From Cordia subcordata (Eukaryota > Streptophyta > Magnoliopsida > Boraginales > Cordiaceae): a DNA stretch of 64,000 nt. The DNA is taken from NCBI GenBank assembly GCA_028554755.1, contig JAPTOF010000001.1, forward strand, positions 6,182,501-6,246,500, read 5' to 3'. The notes below the pieces were generated by a model, which was not told the origin of the DNA, ran no database searches, and saw only the letters and a program-made list of their open reading frames with translations. Below, piece by piece: positions 33,948 through 46,500 of the stretch; the stretch's first letter is position 1, and each line of letters opens with the position of its first letter. Both the position numbers and the translations under genes were made by a program.

Positions 33948-36900
33948 CTATTCTTCAAGACGGCTTAACCAGTGGGTGATTGTCCTACAGAGTACTCTTG
34001 TGTCATTTAATGAAATTGTCTTGAGTCCTTGAGCAATAGCATCTGCTGGAGTGTATACGTTGCCTACTTGCCATCTTGGGTCCTGTGTCATGAGAGAAAA
34101 GCACAGATGTCGGAAACACTAACAAAAACTGCGAAGGTTTTGATTCTCATTTTCCACTTTTTTCAATTTGTTTTCTTTGGGGGTTAAATTAACCACCAAA
34201 TTGAAATGTGAACAACTTGAAGTGGGAACAGACTTAATGAATTCCTGTGAGTGTGACCTCCCAGATGCTGGTCTATCAATGATCCGAAATGCTTGATCCG
34301 AAGTCCATTGATATCCTCGACTCACTCTATACAATCCACATGTTTCTCACTCTAACATTTCCACAAGCCCCCAAACATGGATCCGGCCAAACGTGTGACA
34401 TAAGAGGTGATGGTGCTCATATTATGGGCCAATTCAAGCACAGATGGATCCAGGAATATCCCACGATCAGACTGGCACTCTTGATAGATTTCAGGAAAAC
34501 TGAGCTAAAATAAAGACCCTTTGCCTACTGTGCGAATCAAACTGGTTGGAGTAATTTATATGTACAACAATTATGAGAGTTGTTACAAAGTCAAGCCCAT
34601 CAGACTACAAAAATTAAGGGGAAGCTCATGAAGCCTAGACTTCGAAGGTCTACTGGATGAGTTAAGCTTATCACTGGAAAATTAGCTGTTTAAGAAAGTT
34701 GCTGGCAGCTGTGTGGTTTCCCAACACCAGACAAACAATTAAGATCAGTCAGGGGGGCATTACTTGATAATTCACATGTGAAGGGAAAGATTGTAAGGCG
34801 TTCCCATGTAAGCAAGAGAAAGATTATATCCTCCCACATTGAGGAACGAAGAGGTAAATATGTGCACCTGGGACAAAGAATGGCTTAAGTTTTTGGTTTA
34901 AGGTTGGGCTACACATATATTAAGCCTAATAGCTTTTTGTGAAGTCAGAAAACCAATTAAGCAATACCAAACCCCCGGTGAGGCAAGCTGAACACAAACA
35001 CATATTGGTCCCTTGTGGTTTCAAGTGAAATTCACTACAAATAACTACCGAAAATCTAGAATAAAAAATTGTAGTTTGAAAGTAGTTTAAGTGACAATTC
35101 CGCTTGAATTGAGCAGTCATGGAAATATATCAGTGGAACTTACACTTGAGAAGTTTACGTTCTAATTTTCATGATATAAGAATCACTAGAAATTGACAGA
35201 TACTCAAGTAGGGAAGAAAATCAGCTATTCCAAGGAAATCACAAGGAGGCTAATAATGTTCAGGTATCATGCACATATGGGTGCACAACTCGTAAATTTT
35301 CCTTTATTGGTAAGAGTACATGAGGAGGATGAAGTTCTAATAACTAAAACCAAAATGACACAGTAGGTACTTTGCATTTGGAAAAGAGTAGATCTGTTAT
35401 CAATCAAAGTTACCTATCAGCATGCTAAATTAATTTGAGTTACAGGGCTCATTAATCAATTGTAATGGATCTTCATTAACTGATAAGTTACTGTTACTTA
35501 TTAGGTTGATAACTAAACTAATGTTCAAGGAAGGCCTCAACACACTTTTGCCTATGCTATCGAATAATATGTTGGTTGACGCTTTCTTTTCCTTCCATTT
35601 TAAGATCCTTATCTGCGTGCCACTTAATATATGCATTTACTATAAACTTCAGGATGAATGTGGACAAGGGATATTCCCTCATTTGGGAGTACGAATGGAA
35701 GATATCAATTCTTTTTCTTTCCTTTTAATCAAACAGGACAGGAAAAGATTTTAATGCAACCGCCAGATTTGAACTCTGGCTCTTTTTCACCAAACTGGGT
35801 AGGCTAAGAGATGTGAATCCTTTAACAGAATAAGAAGCAAAAAATGCAACTATGTGCAGCCATACCTGTAAGCATGGAGTGAGATGAGTACCACTTAGTG
35901 TTACTTTCTCTAGTTTGCCACCTATAGACTCCACACGGGGCCGTAATGCCTCTTCGAGTAAATCTGTATCATCAATTGTATCAAAATTGAACTTCACCTG
36001 AAAAGAATATTTGGAATATAAGTGCCAAAAGTTCATAAAGGCTTCAATAAAGTTCTCCAATCAGATAACATGTACCAGCAGTGTGCGCTGAATATTATAT
36101 GATTTCTTGAAACAATCCAGATTCTCGGGTGGTGTTGGCTTAAACTCTGAGATCCCTCCAGCAAGCTGAATAAATAACATCCATGTCAATATGTTTATGC
36201 CAATGCAAAACTTAGATGGAGAAAACATAAATCATTGCCTACTTTATGAGGGGATGCAGATTTAAAGATATACATAACAAGAAGATGCAAGAGAAGTGTC
36301 AAATTGGTAAGCTGTGTTAAGCTGTTTAGCTTCAGGAAAGGGACCTCAAGTATGGAACAGGACAAGTATGGTTCAACCAAGTAAGAAATAAAATTAGATA
36401 TTTCCGTAGTAGCCTCAGAACTGGGAGCATTAGCTGAATGGTACAGTTATGACTCCATCAGAAAAATTTGAAATGGTGCCAAAATCTTATTGGCCTCTAC
36501 TGTCTATAGTATATGCCAAGAGCATGTACTAAAACTGTCGAGAAAGAAGTACAAGAAGCCAATCTTCTGAGCACTGATATTGTTGACGCCACTCAGGTGA
36601 CAAGGTTTAGGCACACTCCTAATTAGGATGGCCAGGGATTTTTCTGGAAATTGTTTAGGCAACAAACTTTGAGTTTATAGCTTTTCTCTCTGGTTGCTCC
36701 AGCTATGTTGATTGTTTACTCTCCTTGCTATAACCCCCCTAGTTTGCATTGTAGCCATGAAATTTTCTTTCAACATTAGAGGGAAAAAGGGAAAGAGTAC
36801 AATTTCGGCAGCATAGTACCTCATTGAATACAGAGGGCAACTGATCAACAAATTTAGTTAGTGAAACCAATGCTTCAGGATCAGAATTTGGTATCATTGT

Positions 36901-39900
36901 TCCAGCAGTTTCAAACAGCGCCTTCCATGAATCTACAGTTTAGAATTCATAAGAAAAGAAGTTCCAGAAATGGAAGAAAAACAGAAACTAGCAATTCTTC
37001 AATTCCGCAAATTGCTTGTCCCCAAATCAATGTCAAATATCAGATTATCCTTCTTTAATTTTTAGTTTTTATTGATTCATTTAATGTGGTAAGAATCCTG
37101 AGTTGAAAGGGAATTCTGAAGCACTGCTATAAGCCAATAAAGTTTACGAGTAGGCATAGATGTCTTAGGGCCAATGAAAGGAACAAATATTTGATGGAAG
37201 ACGAAAGGACAGAATCAGAAATTGAAGAGGAAAATAATTCTGAAAGCTAGCACAAGAACTATGGTTACCAGTACATGCAAGACAAATAGAAAAAGGATAG
37301 AATATTTATGAATAAAAATCTCAGGGGACAAATGAAGACCAATACTGACAATACATAGTGAGAAAGACCTCTTGACAAAGCAAGACTAATATACAGAAAA
37401 TGTATAAAGTGCAAATTCATATTGGCAATTACATGTCCAGGCTTTAACAAATAAGACTAAATGGAATAATTGAAGTGAACTATTTAATGAGTAAATATTG
37501 TTTTCTCAAAAATTTTCTGCTAGCAAGTGAGGAGGTAGTAACAACAGGATCTCTTTTCCATGTACAGCATCACATTTAGAAAGACAAAGCTCATACCAAT
37601 GTAGCAGGACTTTAGCATTTTAAGACATTATATACAATTCCGGGATGCAAACTGCAAAGAAGACGTTCTAAGAGATAATAAGAAAAATAAGAAGTAACAA
37701 TAACCTGAAGCATTTTGAGCAATTGAATATACAGGAGATGCTTCCAGAACAGGTACCATCTGACTAACTAGAGGACCCAGCTGCACAACAAAGTTATAGA
37801 TCACTTGTCAACAAGTGCTACTTAGATAGAGGTAAAGGAAGAAATAGAAACACCAGAACAGTATAATAATATTGTAGAATTAATCACTGTGCTATCAAAA
37901 ATTATTACATAATACATTTTTCTAATAAAACTATAAAATAGGCAAAACTAGTAATAAATCTAAACAAAAACCAGAAAAACAAAATTTTTGTGGCTATAAA
38001 TGATGGGGAGTGGACAGGGAGCCATTAGGATTCGCAAACTCAATCACATTAAATATTCAACTACTTCAGCCCAAAGAAAAAGGATAACAAAATGTTAAAG
38101 CTTACCTTCCTTCCACATAATAAACCAAACGTTAATAGGAAGTGTCCTGGAAAAGATTTTGATAACATGTAGCTTTAGGAGGACAAAAAAATAAACTGAA
38201 GATAGAATTTAATGATCTTTAGCGAGAGTGTAGGAACTTAGAAAGCCAATGAATTATTTTCTAATTATAGCCTGGTAACTTCTATTTGTTATTGTTCAAG
38301 GCTATAAATTGGTTTCCAAATTAAGTCTTCTGCAACCCCAATGCAAAATTGATAAACCTTTTCATGATATATCCCAAAAGTAACTGATCCTGGCTAGTGG
38401 CTAGTAGTGGAAACAGCCTGTTATAAATCAGATCTTGAAGAAACCAATCTGAAGACTCAAGAGAATGCAATTGTGTGGCATAGTTAAGAGTACTACAGCA
38501 CACTTGAGAACATAAAAATGATTGTACGGAGAATTGATTGAAGCGTATTACTAAGGTCTTTTCTATTTTGTTTAGATACTAATAAGAACCAAAAAGCTGA
38601 AAAGAGCCACATTTCAGCATCAGGATTATTGGCACTCAAAAGGCCGAACAGCATGAAATGAATATAGTTACCTGCTCAAAGTATGGTACCGCTTCAGAGG
38701 CTGGCCTGTTGTTGTATGATATTATTACATTAGCCTTCACCAAGAAATAAAAGGATCTTTTAACCACATTAAAATTTTTGTCGCTTCATAAATAGAACAT
38801 AAATAGAACACGTGAAATTTAAGCCTTCCAATCAGCAATCATAACCGAAAAATATAAAGGAAACCCCTTAGTTCTGCAGAGAAAGTAGAATCATTTAAGC
38901 AGCTAGAAAATGTAATCCCAAACCTTTGGTATCTTCTCACAGAAATAACTTCCTGCCAGCACTTGAAGAAGTGCGCCATTGCTGCAAATATGTATTAAAA
39001 CCAAAACACTTTATGCAAGGATATAAAAGGTAAATTAAACATTCTCTAACACTCATGGTTAAAGATGTTGAAAATTATTTCTTTTTTTTTCTTTTTTTTT
39101 TTTTTGGCAGAACAAAACTTAAAAAAAATCACACATATCATGCTAAGGTTGTTGACTAGCTAAAGCATGCAAAGCATGTAAACATGACTGTAAACAATAT
39201 TAAAGTTATAATTTAATCATAACTCTTTCAAAGTAGTACATAATTTCATCCTAACTCTTTGAAGTTTCCCCACTCACTTAGTTCTGCTGACCGTGGTTCC
39301 CCACTCACTTAGTTCTGCGGACTGTGGTCACTAATTGGCCAACCTAAATGGATTTCTATGGTTTATCTCACTCATGAGCTCTGCTTAGTGTAGCTGACTA
39401 GGAAAAATTTAATGATGCATAAAACAGGACTATTTTTGACATTATCACATTTAATTTACATGATTTATTGTCAAACAATTATGGCAATTTATGACTCACC
39501 GTACATAATGTGATAATGCTTTCGCTTATCTTTATCTGTTCTGTATGTGATAGAACCGGCGTCCTAATGACAGTGCATAATCCACCTTATGAACAAATGA
39601 AAAATGAAAATTCTGTATAATTTTTCAAGCATAGGCCGCCAAATTAGCCACTGACCTATGCCCCACCGAGTAAAGCGGAAGATCAACAATGTCAGAACCC
39701 GAAAGACCTGAATCTGGAAACCCAGACGCCAAAATTGAATCCAAGCACGAATGAAACCTCTCGAATACATTCCTACAACCTTGTGCATGATCAAATGTAA
39801 CATTGTATGGCACACATATAATTAGATACCCTTCTTCTGCCAATTTCCCTAGTAAATAACTGCCATAATCATCACCCGAAATGACAACAGTTACGAATTG

Positions 39901-40789
39901 AATAACTACGAAATGCAAAACAAGAAACAAACTTCTGTGAGTCACATAAATTATAATGCCCTGAGTTAAATTACTACATGGCCAGAATATTAAGCCTAAC
40001 TAGCAAGGAAACAGGTGCTTCACACAAAAACACAAATCCTTTACACTGAGCATGGGGTGCAATGGAGCATTCCAAAATGTGACTACTAGTCTGTCAAAGC
40101 ATTAAGCACCTGTTTCAATTGGCTTTTTTCATGAAAAAAACTCTTTTTTTTTTCCTGAAAAAAACATATCTTTTTTGGAATAAGTATTTGAATTAGATTT
40201 AAAAAGAATGGAACTCTGAGAAAAAGCTCAATTTCGGATTTTCCAAAGGCCAGGACTTTTAGCTTCTCAAAAGTTCTAGAAAAAAGCACTTCTAGAAAAA
40301 GTCAATCCAACTGAGCCTTCAACATATTAATCGGATCAAAATGGTATCACTAACAGACAACTCAAACCATCATAACCCGAACACAAATCATTAACAGAAT
40401 CAAAATAGGATGGGATGTTTAATGTTATGATAGATGGTGTGCTTGAACTACCCGTAACTAACTTCAGGGACAGCACCAACAAAGGCACCACCTATAAACT
40501 TGATAATGGCTTTGGGTTTCTTGCCATTTGGTGGGGGTATAACTAAGCAAGAATCAAGCCTTTTGTACATCTTGCTAAAAGTACTATTAGTACTGCTACT
40601 TGGTAGCGTGATGTAGCTAGTGGAAGCTATCATCACTCTTGGAGGCCTAAAGAATCTCTGTTTCTTGAAATTTTGTTGGATATTGTTTGTGTGGTGAAAA
40701 GGGGGGGAACCACTTAGAAAATGGGTTGTGGGTTTGAGTTTAGGCAAGTTGGTGGTGAGAATAAAGGTGGTTATGGAGGCTGCTGCCAT
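33948..40789 (-). CDS. DUF1350 family protein, plastid-targeted
   Basis: A conserved plant/cyanobacterial family with an alpha/beta-hydrolase-like look and no settled function. Exons on the minus strand: 40789-40452, 39859-39656, 38981-38924, 38734-38672, 37780-37705, 36932-36820, 36165-36076, 35997-35866, 34082-33948; phases agree, giving 402 residues. The first 60 or so residues are Ser/Thr/Pro-rich and basic, like a chloroplast transit peptide. Then come KAIIKFIGGAFVGAVPEV, EGYLIICVPYNVTFDHAQ, VDLPLYSVGHSNGALLQVLA (a GHSNG nucleophile-elbow-like motif formed across intron 2), ISYNNRPASEAVPYFEQLGP, DTDLLEEALRPRVES and a C-terminal DPRWQVG...VYTPADAIAQGL. An in-frame ATG-like start upstream (to 40885) is possible. 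The last intron is long (about 1.8 kb). Head to head with ALKBH8. Confidence 0.93.
40106..40317. mobile_element. Worn Tourist-like MITE in DUF1350 intron 1
   Basis: Left end GCACCTGTTTCAATTGGC and right end AGTCAATCCAACTGAGCC are imperfect inverted copies and resemble the ends at 11830. The interior has AAAAAGCACTT and TTTTTTCCTGAAAAAAAC blocks. It lies wholly in an intron. Confidence 0.6.
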
Positions 40790-41560
40790 TGTTGACGGCT
40801 TGGGAAGCGAGAGAGGAAGAGAGTTGTGAGGATCTTTTAGATAGACGGTACTCTGTAGTTGGTATCGATGAGACAGAAGTTGCACAGGGCGGGAGTGTGT
40901 GCACGTGGCTCAACTCCAAGTACAATAAAATATACAAAACATTAAATATAAAAAAAAAGGCAATAAAACATTAAGGTTTATATAAAAAAATTGAAAAAAA
41001 AAAAAAAGAAAAAGGAGAGAGGGGGCGAGAACAAGAAAGAGGAAAAACCAAACACACCCTTCTCCCATAAACGAACCCCAACCACCAAGAAAACCCAACC
41101 GACCCAATACCAAAAATTTGGTCCACCTTGCACCTGGAGATTGTACAAGGTAACTTCACCATTTTCTCGTACGTGTTGGGGGCATTCCAATTTCAGGTAT
41201 ACATTTGTGTGTGTTTGTGAGCTTGTGTACATGTGTGTCATTGTTGGGTTTTCCTTCATAGTGACTAGTCTGCATTTTCATGGAAAATTAGTTATAAATA
41301 CATCATTGTCATCAAAAGTTTGATAAAGCGTAAAAAAGGGGAAAAAAGGAAAAGCAGAAAAAGGGCATCCTCTGCCTTGTTTGATGCCTTGTCTATGGTT
41401 ACTTATGCAACTTGATGTTCTTGGTATGCCTAATGGCAGTGATGCAAATTTTAGTTGTGAAGAACTAATCTTTTTATTGTAACTCGACTAGTTTATCACT
41501 CATTATTGGTGTTCTGTCTGTTTGGGAAGTGCTAGAAGAGTATTATTAGATCAAAAAACA
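40790..41560. promoter_or_regulatory. Shared promoter region of DUF1350 and ALKBH8
   Basis: The 771 bp between the two start codons must hold both leaders and both promoters. It contains an A/G-rich block (40985-41045) followed by a C/A-rich block (41040-41110), likely leader of the plus-strand gene. A possible leader donor (ACAAG|GTAAC) lies near 41148. No sharp TATA box was identified, as is common for divergently transcribed housekeeping genes. Confidence 0.5.
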
Positions 41561-44500
41561 ATGAAAGAGAAAAATGGAAAGGAAAAGGAAAAATGTGCAG
41601 CTTCTGATGTCGAAGTGGATCGGCTTGTACGTCAACCCTTAATATGTTATACAAGAAAATTGATCTTTTTTGGAAAGATTAAATCTTGGTACATTTTATT
41701 TTTGGCCAAGTAAATCTTGGTACATTTTATTTCTGGCCAAGTTCATTTCATATATTATTTCTTACAATGCCAACCTTTTGGGGGTGATTGAGTGCAAAGT
41801 TGAAAGGGAGTCTAAAGCTGTATTAACCTGTTTGCAGAGAAAGTACTTGATGGGTGTACCAAGATTTACTCGTCCTAAGGGAAGGGTCAGCAAATCGAGT
41901 CAGAATCTCTATGTGGCCAATTGTGGGCCAGCAGTTGGACTTTCATTTGATGTTATTGCTTCAGTTTTTGGGTTTTATGGTGATATCAAGGGTGTTTACA
42001 CAGCTGATGAAAGTGGCACCCGTGTTATTGTCTCTTATCATGAGGAAAGTTCAGCTCAGTCAGCCATGAAGGCATTGAATGGAAGGCCATGCCCTGATCT
42101 TGGTGGCCGTTCCTTGCATATTCGCTATTCTGTAGAATCAGTGTGCTCGGTACATTCCTTACTTTGTAAGCGTTTTCATGCTTACCCACTATTTGAAGTG
42201 CTATTTAAAATGGATTGTTGAATGAGCTTCAATATTGAGAAATTTTTGTTTTCTCAACCGACGTATTAGAGACATGAAAGTGTTTTTTGATAAGGAAAAA
42301 CATGACACCAAATCGTGAAAATATGGATTACACGTTGATGGTTTATTTGGTTTGGACTTTGGACTGTCTTCATATTTAGTGTTTTATTTGAGGACTTTGG
42401 CATTCACACTTGAGAAAGTTGCCTTAGTTTCTGCCCTGTAAATGATTAATTAGAGTGTGGCTACTGTTGTCATTTCTTCAAACATAATCTTAACTAGCAA
42501 AGAATGGTGAATTCTGGTTATTCTTTACTTGCAACCTTTAATCATCTTGTCTGTCTGATTTTCAACATAAGAAACAATGATATGCCTTTTGCTTCTTCTG
42601 TCGATTGTATTCAAACCAGTTTTCTTGAATGGGATAAAATTTGTCAAAATAGTCTTCTCTCAGAAAAATGAAATTGAACATTACCTCTTTAACTTTTACA
42701 TATAATGACATCCATAAAAGTTCTGCAGCTTTCCATCCCTTTTCTCATATACTTTACTACTTTATCTTTGTTAAAGAATTAGTTTGCTTGTTCAGGTTCA
42801 AGTCAGTGACTCAGTTACAGTATCATTAGAAGCTTCTGAATTAAACATTCCTGGACTTTACTTGATTCCTGATTTTGTCACTGATGAAGAAGAGAAGGTA
42901 AAAATATTTTTTCTTCTTTTGCAATAGTAGATGGTCTCTTATTCATTTTGGTCTTCCCTTGTATCATTCACATATGTTGCATGTTACTTTGTGTGTATCT
43001 TTTTTATTTTAGTGTGGTGAAAAATATTATGTGCGCGAAGTTACTTCAATTTTTACTCTTCAGGACTTGTTGGCAGCTGTCGATTGCAGGCCTTGGCATC
43101 TTCTTGCAAAAAGAAGAGTTCAGCATCATGGGTATGAGTTCTGCTATAGTGTAAGTTAGTCTTCGGTGGAAACTGTTTTGGAAGTTTCAAGATCCAGCCT
43201 AGTTTGGAAAAAGTATGTAGGTCACATGGAAATCATCTTGTGCTTTTTTTTTAACACAAAGCTGAAGGAGTTGAGTAATTCAAAGGTATAAGGGCTATTG
43301 AGTTTCTACACATTTTTGCGTTGAGATTGAGTTAAGTTCAAAGTTAAATAAGTAGAAAGGATCATCGGAAATTAATCATGGAGGTAATTTTTGTGCAATG
43401 TCTGGCTTGTCTGATAATGATTCTTAGAATTCGCCCCTACTGATGTTATAATTTTTCACTTAGCTTTCGTTAGTATATCTATAATGTCACTACTACTGGA
43501 AGAAGGGGAAACTCCATATGTAAAAGAGATATGCGGTGTTTGCAGCTCTGTATGTCAATGCAGAGGCCAAAGAAATGTACAGTTTTTTAGAATTCTTTTG
43601 GTGAATAGCTGAATATTAAATTGGAAAGTGGTAATACCATGAAGTCAGATTTGGATCTAGAAAAATAGGATGTAAGGAAAAACTAAAACCTAAAAAAGCA
43701 CTATATCATCTTTGGCCTCATTAGCTTCTTAGATTCTGTACGTCTTTGAATTTCAATAAGTGCTTCATCACTTTGATGCTGATCAATTTATCTTCATTGC
43801 TGCCAGACATATGTTTGAAATATAATGGTTTGACATAAACTTTCTACACAGAACACTATCTCAATTTATACTTGCTTACTGAATAAATTTATAAAGCTTT
43901 GGTATCCTAAACATTGCTTTGGAGTTTCTGATTGCTGGATGTATTGTTAATTTTGGGTTATTGTGAATTTTGGCTATATGGTGACTATTAACCTTTAATT
44001 TCTTACTAATTCACATTGCAGACTAGAAATGTTGACACAAACAAGTATATGGGTGAACTTCCGTCTTTCGTTTCTCACATACTTGAAAGAATTATACTGT
44101 TTCAGAAGCTTGGTGCTGCTGCCAATAAAGATTTGGACCAACTAACTGTGAGTATTGAGACAAGTATCAGTTCTGCATATTTATGGGCGGTCCTAAGAAA
44201 TACAGCAGGACTGCTTTACTGTAATTGGATTCAAGCCTTCGTGATTGTTGCAATATGAACTCTTCATATTCCTTTAGCAATATACAAAACTCGTAACTTT
44301 TACATCACATTTCAGATTGCTCTAAACTTCAGATTACAAGTTTGCTTTTATCTTCTAACAGGTTAATGAGTACCCTTCTGGGGTGGGATTGTCTCCACAT
44401 ATAGATACACATTCTGCCTTTGAGGAATGTATTTTCAGTCTTTCACTGGCAGGTCCTTGCATCATGGAGTTCAGAAAGTATCGAAAAGGTGTTTGGCCTT

Positions 44501-45702
44501 CAGACTCTAACTCAAATTCTGACACGAAGGGGCAGAATTCTGACCATGCTTCAGATTATGTAAGAAGAGCCATTTATCTTCGTCCTAGATCAATGCTTTT
44601 GTTATCAGGGGAGGCACGATATGCTTGGCACCATTACATTCCACATCATAAGGTATACCTTTTGCCAGCACTTTGCTTGAGGCATTCTTGTTTCTTACTT
44701 TGAAAGATTTTCTGTAATCCAGTGAAGTAGGTTGCTTTATCTATTTTCTGCAGGCAATCAATTATAGTTCTTTCATATTTATAGTCTTTATGTTTTGTGG
44801 TGCAATAAATACTTTTGGATGAGAGTCCAGGAATCTTTTACCTGATATTGATCTCATGAGTAGAACTGCCCAAAGAATTGGTGCTTTAATTACCCCAAAC
44901 CAAACCCATCATAGTAAAACTAGGTGGGATCAGCTGAGTTCTTAGTTACTTCATTGTGCAAAATATTCTTCTGTGTGCTATCTGTACGTGAATGGTGATA
45001 GATCACAGGACAGAGAGTTTATAGGAGCGTTCACTTTAAATGTTTTTCATGTTCTTGTGTTGATGCTTGCTTAGTGAATCGATTGGAGTACATTCATGAC
45101 TAGGCAATATGAAATTCCAATTGCTATTTACTTCAATGATCTCCTTTCTCAATTCTGCGGAATGCCCACTGATAGATGATAATTAGAATTAGTTCACATC
45201 TGTGTTAGGGGATATATATTCTTACATGGCAATAGGGACACCAATAAACATTGGGCATTATGTCAGATGTGAAAATCAGTGGAAGGGAAGGTTTTGTTTT
45301 CTTTGGAGAAAACATAATAACTGTGAAAATCATTCCCCTTTAAGGCTTTACATGTGATTTTCTGAGCTCAGTATAGGAATATCTAAACCTCTGAGTATAT
45401 GGAGCCTCATACTTGATGCATCTCAAGCTTTCAAGCTTTCGCTTTGATGCTTATGATGCAGGTGGACATGGTAAAAGACAACCTGATAAGAAGGGGTGCG
45501 AGGAGAGTATCCTTCACATTAAGAAAGGTAGGAGTTATCCATTTTCATCGAAAACATACAAAATCTTTGTTCTTGCTTTTTGTTCTTTTCTGCACCAGCC
45601 CTCCTCCTAAAGTTTCACATCATTATTCCTTCTCCTGTAATGCAGGTTAGAAAGGGACCTTGCCAGTGTGAATTTCCTGATTACTGTGATTCGCGAAAAT
45701 AG
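41561..45702 (+). CDS. ALKBH8: ALKBH8-type tRNA wobble-uridine dioxygenase (RRM + AlkB)
   Basis: Fe(II)/2-oxoglutarate dioxygenase predicted to hydroxylate mcm5U at the tRNA wobble position; in plants the methyltransferase half found in animal ALKBH8 is a separate protein. Exons: 41561-41626, 41838-42149, 42796-42897, 43064-43150, 44022-44147, 44362-44652, 45462-45527, 45646-45702; all phase 0, 368 residues. Residues about 36-115 form an RRM (NLYVANCGPAVG, then GTRVIVSYHE). The AlkB part has LNIPGLYLIPDFVT, the iron-binding HID in LSPHIDTHSAF, WHHYIPHH with the second His, and RRVSFTLR with the 2OG-binding Arg. The C-terminus has a Cys cluster (CQCEFPDYC). The exon 2 donor could be GTGTGC at 42141 or GTACAT at 42150, a three-codon difference. 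The start is the first ATG of the exon. Convergent with BAM8. Confidence 0.94.
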
Positions 45703-46500
45703 GGCATTCTCAGTTTTGGTTTGAGATTCAGATACAAAGTGACAAAGTGACAGCTCCTTGAATTCCATGATAGTATCTTTCTGAGAACAGTTTCTGTGGA
45801 ACTTCAAACTTGAATCAGCTCAAAGTATTTGTCAGAAATCTGATCCAGATTTACAAGGGGATAGTTTCATTTCCAGAGAAAAGCGGCCACCATGCATTAC
45901 AGTTGATCTGGACAGCTCATTGTATCGGTTATATATCTTTGCACTTGGAACTTTCTGGCAAGAATGATGAAATGTCTCATCCTTGCTGATAGTCCCTCTG
46001 TCAATTGTGTTCTAGGCTTTTTGACGCATGATCACCTAGGCAGATGTCGTCCCTGAAATTCGATTATTAGTTTAAAAGTTTTTCCTAAATCACCATGTTA
46101 CCACTAAGATCCATGATTTTATGGCAGAACATGAATTCTGTAAGTTAGCGACTCTCCAGACTTACATTGAAGTGTAAGCCCCGCGTAAAGAAATTTTAAT
46201 GTCATAATATTCCAACAGTTTGGGAAATTCATTATAGGGTAGTTAGGTCATCTACAATACTTTATGAGAGAGATCAACGGTGGTAGAATAATAGTGTGGT
46301 TATATGACTTGCACGCTCATAGCATCATAACGTTATGGATCCAGTCCTAGTGCAGGCTGAATTTGATGCTGCTAATAGTGGAGAAGATAGATGAGATGTT
46401 ACTACAATTTTTAAGTAATATATATACACACACTATAGTCAGATATCCGGACACATTTTTAGCACAAATACAGTAGTGAAGTACCCCATAGATTTTCCTT
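45703..46500. other. Convergent intergenic region, ALKBH8 and BAM8 3' ends
   Basis: About 0.8 kb that must hold both 3' UTRs. No further coding signal or repeat is seen. Confidence 0.5.

Noticed and set aside
35751..35800. tRNA-like phrase (GCCAGATTTGAACTCTGGC)
   Set aside because: A hairpin with a loose resemblance to a T-arm, but no acceptor stem or anticodon arm could be built around it.
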